A stretch of 64,000 nt of DNA from Clostridiales bacterium DTU070. Its GTDB lineage: Bacteria > Bacillota > Clostridia > DSM-8532. The notes below the pieces were generated by a model. That model made no database searches and had not been told where the DNA came from. It worked only from the letters and a program-made list of their open reading frames with translations. Shown here in pieces: positions 36,560-46,176 of this stretch. Made by a program: the position numbers and the translations under genes. The DNA lies in assembly GCA_001513105.1 (NCBI GenBank), contig LFSH01000074.1:49674-113673 (forward strand), given 5' to 3'. Within the stretch, counting starts at the first letter, position 1. Each line of letters begins with the position of its first letter.

Positions 36560-38626
36560 TTAAAAGATTGAAATTGTCAGGAACAAGGTTGACAGTAATG
36601 AAGCAACCAGTGAAACAACGGTTATCTGGGTATTAATTGAAGGTCCCGCTGTGTCCTTGAACGGGTCTCCCACAGTATCCCCGACAACTGCAGATTTATG
36701 GGCGTCAGAACCCTTTCCGCCTTCATTGCCAGCTTCAACGTATTTCTTTGCATTGTCCCAGAGGCCGCCCGAGTTGGACATGAATAATGCGAAAATAAGA
36801 CCGCTTACAATATTTCCGCCAAGGAAACCGCCGATTGCCTGGACTCCGCCGATAACTCCGACTGCGACGGTTGACAGTATGGCCATCAGACCTGCGGGAA
36901 TAAGCTCTTTTATGGCACCTGTAGTGGCAATTTCAATACATTTTTCATACTCAGGCTTCGCACCGGGTTTTCCTTCCTTCAAACCGACAATTTCCCTGAA
37001 CTGCCTGTGTATTTCTTCAACCATTCTCTGGGCGTTTCTGTCAACGCCAAGCATGAGCATTGCCGAGAAAATAAGGGGAATTGCTGCACCAACAATTAAA
37101 CCGAAGAATACAAGAGGATTAACTATATCGAAGCCTTCAAGGCCTGCTTTTCCAAGCTCTGCAGCTGTGGTATTTACTTCACTCATAAATGCACCCAGTA
37201 ACGCAATTACCGTAAGACCTGCGGCAGCTATTGAAAAACCCTTTGTAATAGCTTTAACGGTATTACCTGCACTGTCAAGTTCGTCTGTTATTGCAAGAAC
37301 GTCATCTCCGAGTTCGCCCATTTCTGCAAGACCTCTGGCGTTATCAACAATAGGGCCGTAAGCATCGTTTGAAATGATCATTCCCACTATTGAAAGCATT
37401 CCTACAGCAGACATTGAAATTCCGAACATTGCATAACCTGCACCCAACGGTTCGGAAATCTTGTATGCCAGCAATGATGCAACGGCAATACCGATCATTG
37501 CCGGGAAGACACTCAACATACCGTAGGATATACCCGACAGGATTGTAAATGCCGGACCTGATTTTGAAGCCCGTGCAACATAACGTACCGGGTTCCTGGT
37601 GTCGTTGGTGAAATAGTCGGTGGCAATACCGATAATAACACCGACAAGCAGACCGACAGCACATGCACCCCAGATTCTCCATTCAAATCCGAATACAAAT
37701 GTTGCAATTGTTGTAAGTACTATATAAACAAAGGTTGTAATATAAGTACTGTTATTTAATGCCTTCGTAGGATCACCGCTTTTGCCCATCCTGGCCATTG
37801 CAACACCGATAATTGATGCAAGAAGCCCTAACGCAGCAAAACAGAAGACCATGCTTACGTTTTTCCCGCCAAGGGCAGCTGCCATAACAAGAGCTGCAGC
37901 CATGGAAGCAACGTGTGAGTCGAACAAATCAGCACCCATTCCTGCTACGTCGCCAACATTGTCTCCGACGTTATCAGCAATTACCGCAGGGTTTCTCGGG
38001 TCATCTTCGGGAATTCCGAGTTCAACCTTACCAACAAGATCAGCACTTATATCAGCGGTTTTTGTGAATATTCCGCCGCCGGCTTTGGCAAACAGTGCCA
38101 GTGAGCTTGCACCAAAGCTGAAGCCTAATACTGCTGTGGCATCACCGGCTAAAAGCAGTACGAGGGAAACACCCAAAAGGCTGGAACCTACTACAGCCAT
38201 ACCCATGACTGCGCCTCCGCGGAAGCCGGTTAAAAATGCAGGTTTTATACCTTTCTTCGCAGCTTCTGCAGACTTGACGTTGGCTATCGTAGCAACCTCA
38301 ATACCGATTTTTCCTGCAATGGCTGAAAATACGGTACCTGCAATATACGAGACAGCCATAGTGATGTTATCCAGGACGCTGCCCTGCCAGATCGGGCGCG
38401 GAAGGAACAAAAGAATAAGAATGGCAACAATGCCTGCGAAACGTGAAAGAACTTTATATTCTTTCCTCAGGAAGGTTGCAGCCCCTTGGCGGATATATTC
38501 GCCAACTTCAGCAATCTCTTTGTTTGAAGACGGCTGTTTCCTGACCCACTGGTACAACCATGCTGCAAACACAAAGGCTGCGACTGCGATAGCAATTGAC
38601 AAGACCTCAAAAGCGGTTTGGCTCAT
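36560..38626 (-). CDS. hppA: membrane pyrophosphatase, probably K+-independent H+-pumping
   Basis: Couples pyrophosphate hydrolysis to ion export across the membrane. 688 residues with about 16 membrane segments. The pyrophosphate-binding stretch ADISADLVGKVELGIPEDDP and DNVGDNVGDVAGMGADLFDS are intact, as is DNARGLAEM further on. The potassium signature reads GNTVKAITKG. Lysine in place of alanine, and threonine three residues on, mark the K+-independent class, which pumps protons. GAGGTG precedes the ATG. It probably runs on pyrophosphate made by biosynthesis and conserves energy in an anaerobe. It is monocistronic. Confidence 0.93.
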   Translation of the reverse strand: MSQTAFEVLSIAIAVAAFVFAAWLYQWVRKQPSSNKEIAEVGEYIRQGAATFLRKEYKVLSRFAGIVAILILLFLPRPIWQGSVLDNITMAVSYIAGTVFSAIAGKIGIEVATIANVKSAEAAKKGIKPAFLTGFRGGAVMGMAVVGSSLLGVSLVLLLAGDATAVLGFSFGASSLALFAKAGGGIFTKTADISADLVGKVELGIPEDDPRNPAVIADNVGDNVGDVAGMGADLFDSHVASMAAALVMAAALGGKNVSMVFCFAALGLLASIIGVAMARMGKSGDPTKALNNSTYITTFVYIVLTTIATFVFGFEWRIWGACAVGLLVGVIIGIATDYFTNDTRNPVRYVARASKSGPAFTILSGISYGMLSVFPAMIGIAVASLLAYKISEPLGAGYAMFGISMSAVGMLSIVGMIISNDAYGPIVDNARGLAEMGELGDDVLAITDELDSAGNTVKAITKGFSIAAAGLTVIALLGAFMSEVNTTAAELGKAGLEGFDIVNPLVFFGLIVGAAIPLIFSAMLMLGVDRNAQRMVEEIHRQFREIVGLKEGKPGAKPEYEKCIEIATTGAIKELIPAGLMAILSTVAVGVIGGVQAIGGFLGGNIVSGLIFALFMSNSGGLWDNAKKYVEAGNEGGKGSDAHKSAVVGDTVGDPFKDTAGPSINTQITVVSLVASLLSTLFLTISIF

Positions 38627-38705
38627 AAAAACACCTCTTTATAACAAATATTACAAAGATAACCGAACGTAATCAATAATATCATTTTACCATTAACTAT
38701 TCAAT

Positions 38706-38721
38706 AAGAAAGCGCTTACTT
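38706..38721. promoter_or_regulatory. cre-like palindrome upstream of hppA
   Basis: AAGAAAGCGCTTACTT resembles the catabolite-responsive element bound by CcpA (core AAGCGCTT). A second, weaker site, AAACGGTTTACA, lies at 38731-38742. They are about 80-115 bases before the hppA start. The remainder of 38627-38950 is AT-rich with no ORF. Motif match only. Confidence 0.35.
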
Positions 38722-38950
38722 TTAATATAGAAACGGTTTACACATTCCGCCGAAAATCACCTGAATTCTATAAGTATAAGGAGTTTTTTACCTGTAAAAG
38801 AAAAAATTCAAAATAAATCCTCGAAATCGTGAAATTAAATGAGTTTATTTTTTCAAATGATGTACAATAAGAACTTTACAATTATTGATTCAAAAGATTG
38901 ATATGCCAAAAAATGCATGATATAATGCAAGAAAAAAGGGGTTGAAATGT

Positions 38951-39643
38951 ATGGAATCAAAAACACTTAATTACAAAATTTTCGGTGGTAATTTTCCGGC
39001 AGTGTCTATCCGCCTTGACCCCGGCGAGAGTATATACACTCAGGCGGGGGGAATGACATGGATGGATACAGGCATTACCATGGACACGAACATGCGCGGC
39101 GGGCTTATGAAAGGTCTTGGCCGTATGTTTACGGGTGAGTCGCTGTTCATGGCAACGTACACCTCAACTGCACCGAACCAGGAAATTGTTATAGCAAGTA
39201 CTTTTCCCGGCTGCATTCTGGATATAGATGTCGGACGCGGTCCGATTATAGCCCAGAAAAATGCTTTTTTGTGTGCACAGACTACTGTAGAACTTGGTAC
39301 ATATGTAGCAAAAGGGCTTAAAGCAGGACTTTTCGGCGGAGAAGGCTTTATTCTGCAGCGCTTGTCGGGTACAGGCATTGCGTTTATTGAAATTGACGGA
39401 AGCCTCGTGGAAAGAACACTTGCCCCGGGCGAGACAATCAAGGTTGATACGGGTAATGTGGCCGCCTTTGAAGAGTCGGTACAGTACCAGGCTGAAATGG
39501 TTAAAGGGTTCAAGAATATTCTGTTCGGCGGTGAAGGCCTGTTCCTGACTACATTAACAGGTCCCGGCAGGGTATGGCTGCAGACAATGAGCATGCCTGA
39601 GTTTGCAAAGAGCATAATTCCTTATCTGCCCACAGCACGATGA
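38951..39643 (+). CDS. AIM24/TIGR00266 family protein
   Basis: 230 residues forming the beta-rich, three-layer fold of the TIGR00266/AIM24 family. Motifs seen are NFPAVSIRLDPGESIYTQAGGMTWMD at the start, then GGLMKGLGRMFTGESLFMATYT. LFGGEGFILQRLSGTG and LFGGEGLFLTTLTGPGRVWLQT form two matching repeats. The role in bacteria is unknown; the mitochondrial relative supports inner-membrane structure. The ATG at 38951 is nine bases after AAGGGG, and an in-frame TTG three codons earlier is rejected. It is monocistronic with a terminator. Confidence 0.88.
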   Translation: MESKTLNYKIFGGNFPAVSIRLDPGESIYTQAGGMTWMDTGITMDTNMRGGLMKGLGRMFTGESLFMATYTSTAPNQEIVIASTFPGCILDIDVGRGPIIAQKNAFLCAQTTVELGTYVAKGLKAGLFGGEGFILQRLSGTGIAFIEIDGSLVERTLAPGETIKVDTGNVAAFEESVQYQAEMVKGFKNILFGGEGLFLTTLTGPGRVWLQTMSMPEFAKSIIPYLPTAR

Positions 39644-39663
39644 ACATTATGAATACATTGAAG

Positions 39664-39696
39664 AAAACCGGAGACCTTATTGGTTTCCGGTTTTTT
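39664..39696 (+). terminator. intrinsic terminator after the AIM24-like gene
   Basis: AAAACCGGA-ACC pairs with GGT-TCCGGTTTT, followed by TTTTTT. Confidence 0.8.
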
Positions 39697-39705
39697 AGTG
39701 CCGCA

Positions 39706-39780
39706 GAAAGTTTCCTTACATTTGCACGATGTCTTCAAACACTTTGATGTAAAGATATCCTGCGAATGCTCAGAAGCAGT
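39706..39780. repeat. dispersed palindromic repeat, copy C
   Basis: The left arm GTTTCCTTACATTTGCACGATGTCTT (as a dyad, 39710-39735) and right arm AAAGATATCCTGCGAATGC (39750-39768) flank the loop CAAACACTTTGATGT. That loop resembles the one at 52.6 kb and, inverted, at 12.1 kb. The left flank matches the GGAAACTTTC side of the 12.3 kb unit. The right flank resembles GGAAACAGTC. It lies between two genes and ends about four bases from the stop of the next, minus-strand gene. Confidence 0.7.
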
Positions 39781-39783
39781 CCT

Positions 39784-41349
39784 TCAAAACTCATCCTTGA
39801 TTAATTTTTCCACGGTATTGACATCGTTTTCGGCAGTTAATGGCGATACGGCAGGCCCGTCTATTATATCTCCCGTATATGTGAACCTTGAACCATGGCA
39901 CGGGCAGTCCCATGATCTTTCGGCAGAATTCCAGTTAAGTTCACAGCCCATATGGGTACATGTAGTGTTGACGAGGAAAAGCCTGCCTTGTTCATCCCGG
40001 TATGCCCCGGTTCTTTCCCCGTCATTTTCAAAGACTTTCCCTTCACCGGGCTCAACCTTTACATCCTCGGGCAGCGGTGCCGTTTTTCCTGATATCAGGT
40101 GCTTTGCAACATCCGCATTCTCAACTATGAAGTTTTTTGCAGAGCCTAATATATTCATGCGTGATGGATTGTAAACATCCTGCCACGGACTTGTACCTTC
40201 AATAATAAGATCCCTTATTATATTGGCTGCAGCCATGCTGTTAGTCATGCCCCATTTCTGAAATCCTGTGGCTAAAAGAATATTCGGCGTATTCTGTTTA
40301 TAAAAGCCTATATAGGGTATACCGTCCAGGGTCATGCAGTCCTGGGTTGACCAGCGGTACGATATTTCTTCAACAGTAAACAGTTTATCGGCGAAATCAA
40401 CCAGGTTCCTGTAGTGTTCTGCCATATCGGTGCCCTGGCCGGTTTTGTGGTTTTCGCCTACAACAAGTATCAACTGCCCGTTTTCGGTATCAAGGACTCT
40501 TAATGATCTTGAAGGATTTTCGGCATTTATATACATGCCGCCCGGGTATTTTTCCTTCGCGGCAACTGCGAGTATATACGCCCTCTCGGTATAGAGCCTG
40601 GAAAAATACATGCCCTGCTTATTATAAAACGGGTAATGGGATGCAATTACGACTTTATCCGCAGTAACCTTTTTTCCGTTCCCGGCTGTTACGGTTATTT
40701 TTTCACCGTATTCCAGGTCCACAGCCCTGCTGTTTTCATATATCTTAACACCGGCCGTGCTTATGATTTCGGCCAGCCTGAGCAGGAATTTCCGCGGATG
40801 GAACTGGGCCTGGCCGTCAAACATTATGCCTGCCTTGATTGACAAAGGAAAGGGTATTCTGTCTGTAAATGACGCCTTTATTCCAAGCTCGGATGCTGTT
40901 TTAATTTCATCTTCAATTTTTTCGATCTTGTTTTCGTCTTCGGTGTAAATGTATGAAGACTGGGGCGAGTAGTCGCAATCGATATGATGCCTGTCAATTA
41001 TTTCTTTTATTTGCTTTATGGCCTTTTCATTTGCATCGGCATACTGTTTTGCAAGTTCGGTTCCCAGCTGTCTTTTCATCTTGTCGTATATTAGTCCGTG
41101 CTGGGATGTTATTTTTGCCGTGGTGTGGCCTGTTGTTCCGCACAGAATTCTTCCTGCATCAAGAACCGCGATGCTGACATTCTCCCTGTGCAGGAGATAG
41201 GCGCAAAGCAATCCAGCCATTCCTGCCCCGATTATAGCTATATCAACCGATATGTCTTCCCCGAGGGAAGGATACTCGGTCGGGGCGGTTGATGCAAGCC
41301 AGTATGACTGAGGCAGCCTGTTGAAGTTCTTTAAATCTTCCCTGTTCAT
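39784..41349 (-). CDS. FAD-dependent oxidoreductase fused to a Rieske [2Fe-2S] domain
   Basis: 521 residues. The N-terminal DAO-type flavoprotein has the dinucleotide motif IAIIGAGMAGLLCAYLLHREN, then GTTGHTTAKITSQHGLIYDK, and ATGFQKWGMTNSMAAANII near residue 350. A C-terminal Rieske domain (about 425-521) has both cluster ligand pairs, CTHMGC and CPCHGSRF. Similar fusions are widespread in Firmicutes; the substrate is unknown, but electron transfer from an amine or amino acid to the Fe-S centre is the usual guess. GGAGGG lies seven bases before the ATG at 41349. Repeat copy C abuts its 3' end. Confidence 0.88.
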   Translation of the reverse strand: MNREDLKNFNRLPQSYWLASTAPTEYPSLGEDISVDIAIIGAGMAGLLCAYLLHRENVSIAVLDAGRILCGTTGHTTAKITSQHGLIYDKMKRQLGTELAKQYADANEKAIKQIKEIIDRHHIDCDYSPQSSYIYTEDENKIEKIEDEIKTASELGIKASFTDRIPFPLSIKAGIMFDGQAQFHPRKFLLRLAEIISTAGVKIYENSRAVDLEYGEKITVTAGNGKKVTADKVVIASHYPFYNKQGMYFSRLYTERAYILAVAAKEKYPGGMYINAENPSRSLRVLDTENGQLILVVGENHKTGQGTDMAEHYRNLVDFADKLFTVEEISYRWSTQDCMTLDGIPYIGFYKQNTPNILLATGFQKWGMTNSMAAANIIRDLIIEGTSPWQDVYNPSRMNILGSAKNFIVENADVAKHLISGKTAPLPEDVKVEPGEGKVFENDGERTGAYRDEQGRLFLVNTTCTHMGCELNWNSAERSWDCPCHGSRFTYTGDIIDGPAVSPLTAENDVNTVEKLIKDEF

Positions 41350-41529
41350 TATCAACCCTCCGGATTCATGAGGTTATAGTAGAACCTGGACATATCTTTC
41401 CAATATGATCTTCATTATTTTCTGCCGAATCAGAGCAAATTATCCGGAAATGTTCGGCCTGAATACAAAAGAGTGGACAATGCAGGAAACGAAACATAAA
41501 AATGCAGTACAGAGCAGAAAAAGACTTGA

Positions 41530-41569
41530 AAACAAAACCGGAACAGAAAATTAAATCGTCCTGTTCCGG
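41530..41569 (-). terminator. intrinsic terminator after the F420-ligase-family gene
   Basis: A perfect stem, CCGGAACAG/CTGTTCCGG, with a 14-base loop, followed on the minus strand by TTTTGTTTTC. Confidence 0.75.
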
Positions 41570-41602
41570 CTCATTTAACGGAAGGTATCTTCAAAATCAG
41601 GA

Positions 41603-42793
41603 TTATTCAGAGAAACTGTCAAAGTAGTTCTGAATATAAACAATGGGCGTTCCCTTGTCACCGCTTCCCGAAGTTAGGTCGCATAATGATCCGATCAGGT
41701 CTGTAAGCCTTCTGGGTGTTGTTCCCTGTGAAGCCATGTCGTCTGCGGGTTTGGATTGCTTTTTCCTTATATACTCGGATATCGCTTTTTCAAGCTCCTC
41801 ACCCTTCAAATTTGCAAAATCATTGTCTGCCAGGTATTTTATCTTAACTTCATGGGGGGTTCCTTCAAGTCCTTTTGTGTAACCCGGCGATACAACGGGG
41901 TCGGCCAGTTCCCAAATCTTGCCTACCGGATCCTTGAAAGCACCGTCTCCGTAAACCAATACTTCAACTGTTTTTCCGGTTTTCTCCTTAATATCTTTCT
42001 GGATACCGTCCACAAGCTCCTGGCAGTTTCTTGGAAAGAGTTTTACGCTTGTTTCTGTTGCCTTGTTTGATCCCAAAAGGCCGTATTGCTCATTATATCC
42101 GCTGCCGTTTACAGGGGACGTGAGGATTTCGTCGAGGCTGTAAACCTTTTGAGCGCCGCTTTCCCTGAGTATTCTTTTTGTTCTTTTTCTTGTATGAATG
42201 TCGCAAGCCAGCACACTTTTCGTATATTCCAGGATTGTTCCGGCGTTGTTTGAGAATATTACTTCGCATGGGGTACCCGATTCTTCAGCAATTGACTTGT
42301 AGTATTCAATGTAGTCAACACCGGTAAAGGTGTGTTTATGGTAACCGAAGCATTCCCTGAACTGTTTTTCGGTCAGCACATTGGTATAGGGATTTATGCC
42401 TTTTTCATCGAGGAGGTCTGCATCAACGAGGTGATTGCCCACTTCATCGGACGGGTAGTTTAACATAAGTACGATCTTCCGGGCTCCCTTCGCAATTCCC
42501 CTGAGGCACACAGCAAAACGGTTTCTGCTTAAAATAGGGAAAATAACGCCTATTGTATCATTGCCGAACTTATCACTTATGTCCTGCGAAATTGCATCAA
42601 TATCTGCATAATTCCCCTGTGCACGGGCAACGACCGATTCGGTTATGCCGATAATATCCCTGTCCTGTATTTTAAAGCCTTCGGCCTTTGAAGCCTTAAG
42701 TACCGTTTCAGTAACAATTTCCCGGATGTTGTCACCTTCCTTGATGATTGGTGCCCTTAAACCTCTTGCTATGACTCCGACAACTCTTTCCAT
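41603..42793 (-). CDS. coenzyme F420-0:L-glutamate ligase family protein (CofE-like)
   Basis: 396 residues. The N-terminal part shows the F420-ligase family pattern: VVGVIARGLRAPIIKEGDNI, then DRDIIGITESVVARAQGNYADIDAIS, SRNRFAVCLRGIAKGA, and VYGDGAFKDPVGKIWELADP. It is about 150 residues longer than archaeal CofE. Clostridia of this kind are not known to make F420, and no F420 biosynthesis gene is in the window. A different gamma-glutamyl or peptide ligation is therefore likely, but unproven. AAGGAG precedes the ATG. It is divergent from a LysR regulator, which is the obvious candidate controller. Confidence 0.75.
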   Translation of the reverse strand: MERVVGVIARGLRAPIIKEGDNIREIVTETVLKASKAEGFKIQDRDIIGITESVVARAQGNYADIDAISQDISDKFGNDTIGVIFPILSRNRFAVCLRGIAKGARKIVLMLNYPSDEVGNHLVDADLLDEKGINPYTNVLTEKQFRECFGYHKHTFTGVDYIEYYKSIAEESGTPCEVIFSNNAGTILEYTKSVLACDIHTRKRTKRILRESGAQKVYSLDEILTSPVNGSGYNEQYGLLGSNKATETSVKLFPRNCQELVDGIQKDIKEKTGKTVEVLVYGDGAFKDPVGKIWELADPVVSPGYTKGLEGTPHEVKIKYLADNDFANLKGEELEKAISEYIRKKQSKPADDMASQGTTPRRLTDLIGSLCDLTSGSGDKGTPIVYIQNYFDSFSE

Positions 42794-42931
42794 AGTTTTT
42801 TCTCCTTATAAACATATTTATTATGTATATATTTGCCCCTTCTAATGCTGCTTTTATCTCCTATTGTATTATACAGGAAAAAGTGATATAAGTAAAATAA
42901 ATACATTGAATATTTGATATAAGGTGAGATT

Positions 42932-43861
42932 ATGACATCCAAACTTGATGCATACCGTGTCTTTAACGAAGTATCCAGGCAAAGGAGTTTTTCCAGGGCA
43001 GCAAAGGCGCTGTACATGACTCAGCCCGCAGTTAGCCAGGCAATAATGAATCTGGAACAGGAACTGGGGACAAGGCTTTTTACAAGGACTTCCAAGGGAG
43101 TGGCATTAACAACGGACGGCCAGCTTCTTTATGAATATATAAGCTCTGCTGTTAACCTGATTGAAATGGGAGAGAAGAAGCTCTCGGAATCAAAAAACCT
43201 TAAGTTCGGAGAACTGAAAATAGGCGTCGGGGATACGATTTCTAAGTATTATTTATTGCCGTATCTCGGGAGGTTTCACAGTGAGTTTCCGAATGTAAAG
43301 CTGAATATTATCAACCGTACCACCCCGGAATTGTGCAGGATGCTGAAAAGCGGAGAACTTGATTTGGCTGTTTGCAATTTGCCTGTAAAGGATGCCGCGT
43401 TGGAGATACAGGAATGTATTGACATACATGATATTTTCGTCTGCGGTGAAAAATACAGGAACCTGTCCGAAGAACCAAGGAGTATCGAGGAAATCGTAGA
43501 GTTACCGCTGATACTTCTTGAAGGCAAATCAAATTCAAGGCAGTACGTGGAAAAGTATTTTATCACGAAGGGGATAAGGATCCAGCCTGAAATTGAACTG
43601 GGTTCCCATGACCTGCTCCTGGAATTTGCAAGGTTTAATTTCGGAATTTCATGTGTTATTGAAGAATTTTCACTTGACTACATTGACACCGGGGCGGTAT
43701 ATAAAATAAGCCTGACCGAGGAAATTCCAAAAAGGGCTGTCGGTTTTTGTTTCCTGAAAAGCGTACCTTTGTCTGCCGCTGCACGTAAATTTGTCAGTAT
43801 AACTTTAACTGAACCGAAGAAAAAACATAATGCACAGGACTGGGGGAATAATTATAAATGA
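42932..43861 (+). CDS. LysR-family transcriptional regulator
   Basis: 309 residues: an N-terminal winged helix (FNEVSRQRSFSRAAKALYMTQPAVSQAI) and a C-terminal periplasmic-binding-like effector domain from about residue 90 (LKIGVGDTISKYYLLPYLGRF). LysR regulators usually control the gene divergent from them, here the F420-ligase-family gene 138 bases away. The shared region has TGATATAAG twice (42883 and 42915 areas), which may be operator half-sites. The effector is unknown. AAGGTGAG precedes the ATG. Confidence 0.9.
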   Translation: MTSKLDAYRVFNEVSRQRSFSRAAKALYMTQPAVSQAIMNLEQELGTRLFTRTSKGVALTTDGQLLYEYISSAVNLIEMGEKKLSESKNLKFGELKIGVGDTISKYYLLPYLGRFHSEFPNVKLNIINRTTPELCRMLKSGELDLAVCNLPVKDAALEIQECIDIHDIFVCGEKYRNLSEEPRSIEEIVELPLILLEGKSNSRQYVEKYFITKGIRIQPEIELGSHDLLLEFARFNFGISCVIEEFSLDYIDTGAVYKISLTEEIPKRAVGFCFLKSVPLSAAARKFVSITLTEPKKKHNAQDWGNNYK

Positions 43862-43969
43862 AGGATTTGAAAATCAAAATTTCAATATTTGCTTGAAAGG
43901 TAACCGCTTTTGTGCTATTATCGAAAGTGAAAAAATTAACAATATATATTATTGTATATTATTATTGTT

Positions 43970-43997
43970 TTGACATGGCAGTTTTAGTTAATATATA
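43970..43997 (+). promoter_or_regulatory. sigma-A promoter for pckG
   Basis: TTGACA and TATATA with a 16-base spacer, 45 bases before the PEPCK start. Confidence 0.65.
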
Positions 43998-44042
43998 CCT
44001 TAAGCCTATTTAAGGAATAAATTTTTGGGAGGAGATAATAGA

Positions 44043-45842
44043 ATGAATTTGAAACACAAGAAATTGCAGGCATGGATTGAAGAAATTGCTAAAATGTGTC
44101 AGCCGGATAACATCTACCTGTGCGACGGTTCCGAGGAAGAGAAGGAAAGGCTGCTGAAAGAGCTGGTTGATTCCGGCATGGCAATTAAATTAAACCAGGA
44201 GAAGTTGCCCGGTTGTTATCTTTTCCGCAGTGATGCATCTGACGTAGCCCGTGTTGAGGATCGTACCTTCATTGCATCAAGAAAGCAGGAGGATGCGGGT
44301 CCTACGAACAACTGGATAGATCCTGTCGAGCTCAAGAAAACAATGACAGAACTCTATACCGGATGCATGAAGGGCAGGACAATGTATGTCATCCCGTTTT
44401 CAATGGGTCCTATCGGTTCTCCTATTTCAAAGATTGGTGTTGAAATTACGGACAGTGCATACGTTGTTCTGAACATGAGAATAATGACCAGGATGGGCAA
44501 GGAAGTCCTTGAAGTCTTAGGTGAGGACGGGGAATTTGTACCCTGCCTGCACTCAGTGGGTGCTCCTCTCAAGGAGGGAGAAAAAGATAGTTCCTGGCCC
44601 TGTGCTCCAATGGAGAAGAAGTATATCAGCCATTTCCCTGAGGAAAGAACTATCTGGTCCTATGGTTCAGGTTATGGCGGAAATGCTCTGCTGGGCAAGA
44701 AGTGCTTTGCACTGCGTATCGCTTCTGTCCTGGCAAGGGATGAAGGCTGGCTGGCTGAGCATATGTTAATACTTCGCATAACAAATCCAGAAGGTAAGAA
44801 AATATATGTTACCGGTGCTTTCCCAAGTGCCTGCGGTAAGACAAACCTTGCTATGCTGGTTCCGACAATTCCCGGATGGAAAGTTGAAACAATCGGTGAC
44901 GACATTGCATGGATGAAGTTCGGAAAAGACGGACGTCTTTATGCAATAAATCCCGAAGCAGGTTTCTTTGGAGTTGCTCCCGGAACTTCAATGCAGTCCA
45001 ATCCTAATGCAATGCAAACCATAAACAGAAACACGATATACACCAACGTTGCTTTGACCGATGACGGAGACGTATGGTGGGAAGGCATCGGCCGCGAAAC
45101 CCCCGATCATTTGATTGACTGGAAAGGCCAGGACTGGACGCCGGAGTCAAAGACCCCTGCAGCACATCCGAATGCGCGTTTTACCGCTCCTGCAAGTCAG
45201 TGTCCGTCAATTGCTCCGGAGTGGGAGGATCCGAATGGTGTGCCCATTTCTGCAATTCTTGTAGGCGGACGCCGTCCGACAACAATACCTCTTGTTCATG
45301 AAAGTTTTGACTGGAATCATGGTATATTCATGGGTTCAATAATGGGCTCGGAGATTACCGCTGCAACAATTTCCAGCAACATCGGAAAGGTTCGCCGCGA
45401 CCCGTTTGCAATGCTGCCCTTTATCGGATACCATGTTGGTGATTACCTGCAGCATTGGCTTGATATCGGAGCAAAAGCTGATCCTGACAAACTGCCGAAG
45501 ATTTTCTATGTTAACTGGTTCCGCAAGGATAAGGATGGCAACTGGTTATGGCCAGGTTTCGGCGAAAACAGCCGCGTGCTGAAATGGATTTTTGAAAGGG
45601 TTACCGGCACAGGCAAGGCTGTTAAAACACCGATTGGATATATGCCGACACCTGATGCGATAGATACCGATGGCTTGGATGTCAGTGAAAAAGACATGCA
45701 GGAACTTCTGAAAGTTGAAAAGGAAGATTGGCTGAAAGAAGTTGAATCAATCAAGGAACATTATAAGAACTATGAACCGAAACTTCCGCAGGAGCTCAAG
45801 AATCAGCTGAAAGCCCTTGAAGAGCGTTTAAACAATTATTAA
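44043..45842 (+). CDS. pckG: phosphoenolpyruvate carboxykinase (GTP)
   Basis: Interconverts oxaloacetate + GTP with PEP + CO2 + GDP. 599 residues, typical of the GTP class and unlike the ~540-residue ATP class. The kinase P-loop is [13 protein letters not shown], the metal/kinase-2 region is [21 protein letters not shown], and the guanine-binding [18 protein letters not shown] is C-terminal. The ATG at 44043 follows GGAGGAG; a TTG six codons earlier overlaps that site. It has its own promoter and terminator. In clostridia without pyruvate kinase flux it may run toward oxaloacetate, an inference. Confidence 0.95.
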   Translation: MNLKHKKLQAWIEEIAKMCQPDNIYLCDGSEEEKERLLKELVDSGMAIKLNQEKLPGCYLFRSDASDVARVEDRTFIASRKQEDAGPTNNWIDPVELKKTMTELYTGCMKGRTMYVIPFSMGPIGSPISKIGVEITDSAYVVLNMRIMTRMGKEVLEVLGEDGEFVPCLHSVGAPLKEGEKDSSWPCAPMEKKYISHFPEERTIWSYGSGYGGNALLGKKCFALRIASVLARDEGWLAEHMLILRITNPEGKKIYVTGAFPSACGKTNLAMLVPTIPGWKVETIGDDIAWMKFGKDGRLYAINPEAGFFGVAPGTSMQSNPNAMQTINRNTIYTNVALTDDGDVWWEGIGRETPDHLIDWKGQDWTPESKTPAAHPNARFTAPASQCPSIAPEWEDPNGVPISAILVGGRRPTTIPLVHESFDWNHGIFMGSIMGSEITAATISSNIGKVRRDPFAMLPFIGYHVGDYLQHWLDIGAKADPDKLPKIFYVNWFRKDKDGNWLWPGFGENSRVLKWIFERVTGTGKAVKTPIGYMPTPDAIDTDGLDVSEKDMQELLKVEKEDWLKEVESIKEHYKNYEPKLPQELKNQLKALEERLNNY

Positions 45843-45855
45843 TTCCGATTTCTGT

Positions 45856-45895
45856 AAAACCGGTTGCAATTATTGAATTGTAACCGGTTTTATTT
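45856..45895 (+). terminator. intrinsic terminator after pckG
   Basis: AAAACCGGTT-CAAT pairs with ATTG-AACCGGTTTT and is followed by ATTTTG. Confidence 0.8.
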
Positions 45896-46076
45896 TGCAG
45901 TTAAAAACTGAACATTAATGACTGAAATCCAGTCGTATTAAGCATTTCAGTATATTATATTCTGAATATCGGCGCCTGTTCTGCCTGTATACAAGGCATG
46001 TTCCTGTTAATTCAGGATAATCGGTTTTGCTTGCATTCTGAAAATAAAGGCTTTGGAGCGGATATGATACTGAATA

Positions 46077-46106
46077 TTTACACTTCTTTATAGTCCACGA
46101 TAGAAT
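46077..46106 (+). promoter_or_regulatory. candidate promoter for the lplB operon
   Basis: TTTACA and TAGAAT with an 18-base spacer, 71 bases before the lplB start. The rest of 45896-46176 has no ORF. A degenerate trace of the palindromic repeat may lie at 46110-46133 (TTGTGCAATG then CTGTTTCTC). Confidence 0.4.
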
Positions 46107-46176
46107 AGAGTTGTGCAATGTGGCTGTTTCTCAATACAATTCAGTTGTTTTGATTTTGATTTAGGAGGGAACTTAG

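Noticed and set aside
37782..38672. 296-codon ORF opposite hppA
   Set aside because: A long antisense frame created by the hppA codon pattern; Pro/Thr/Ala/Ile-rich, with no ribosome site.
46100..46140. Fifth copy of the palindromic repeat
   Set aside because: Only TTGTGCAATG and a CTGTTTCTC trace match; there is no partner arm. It may be a relic.
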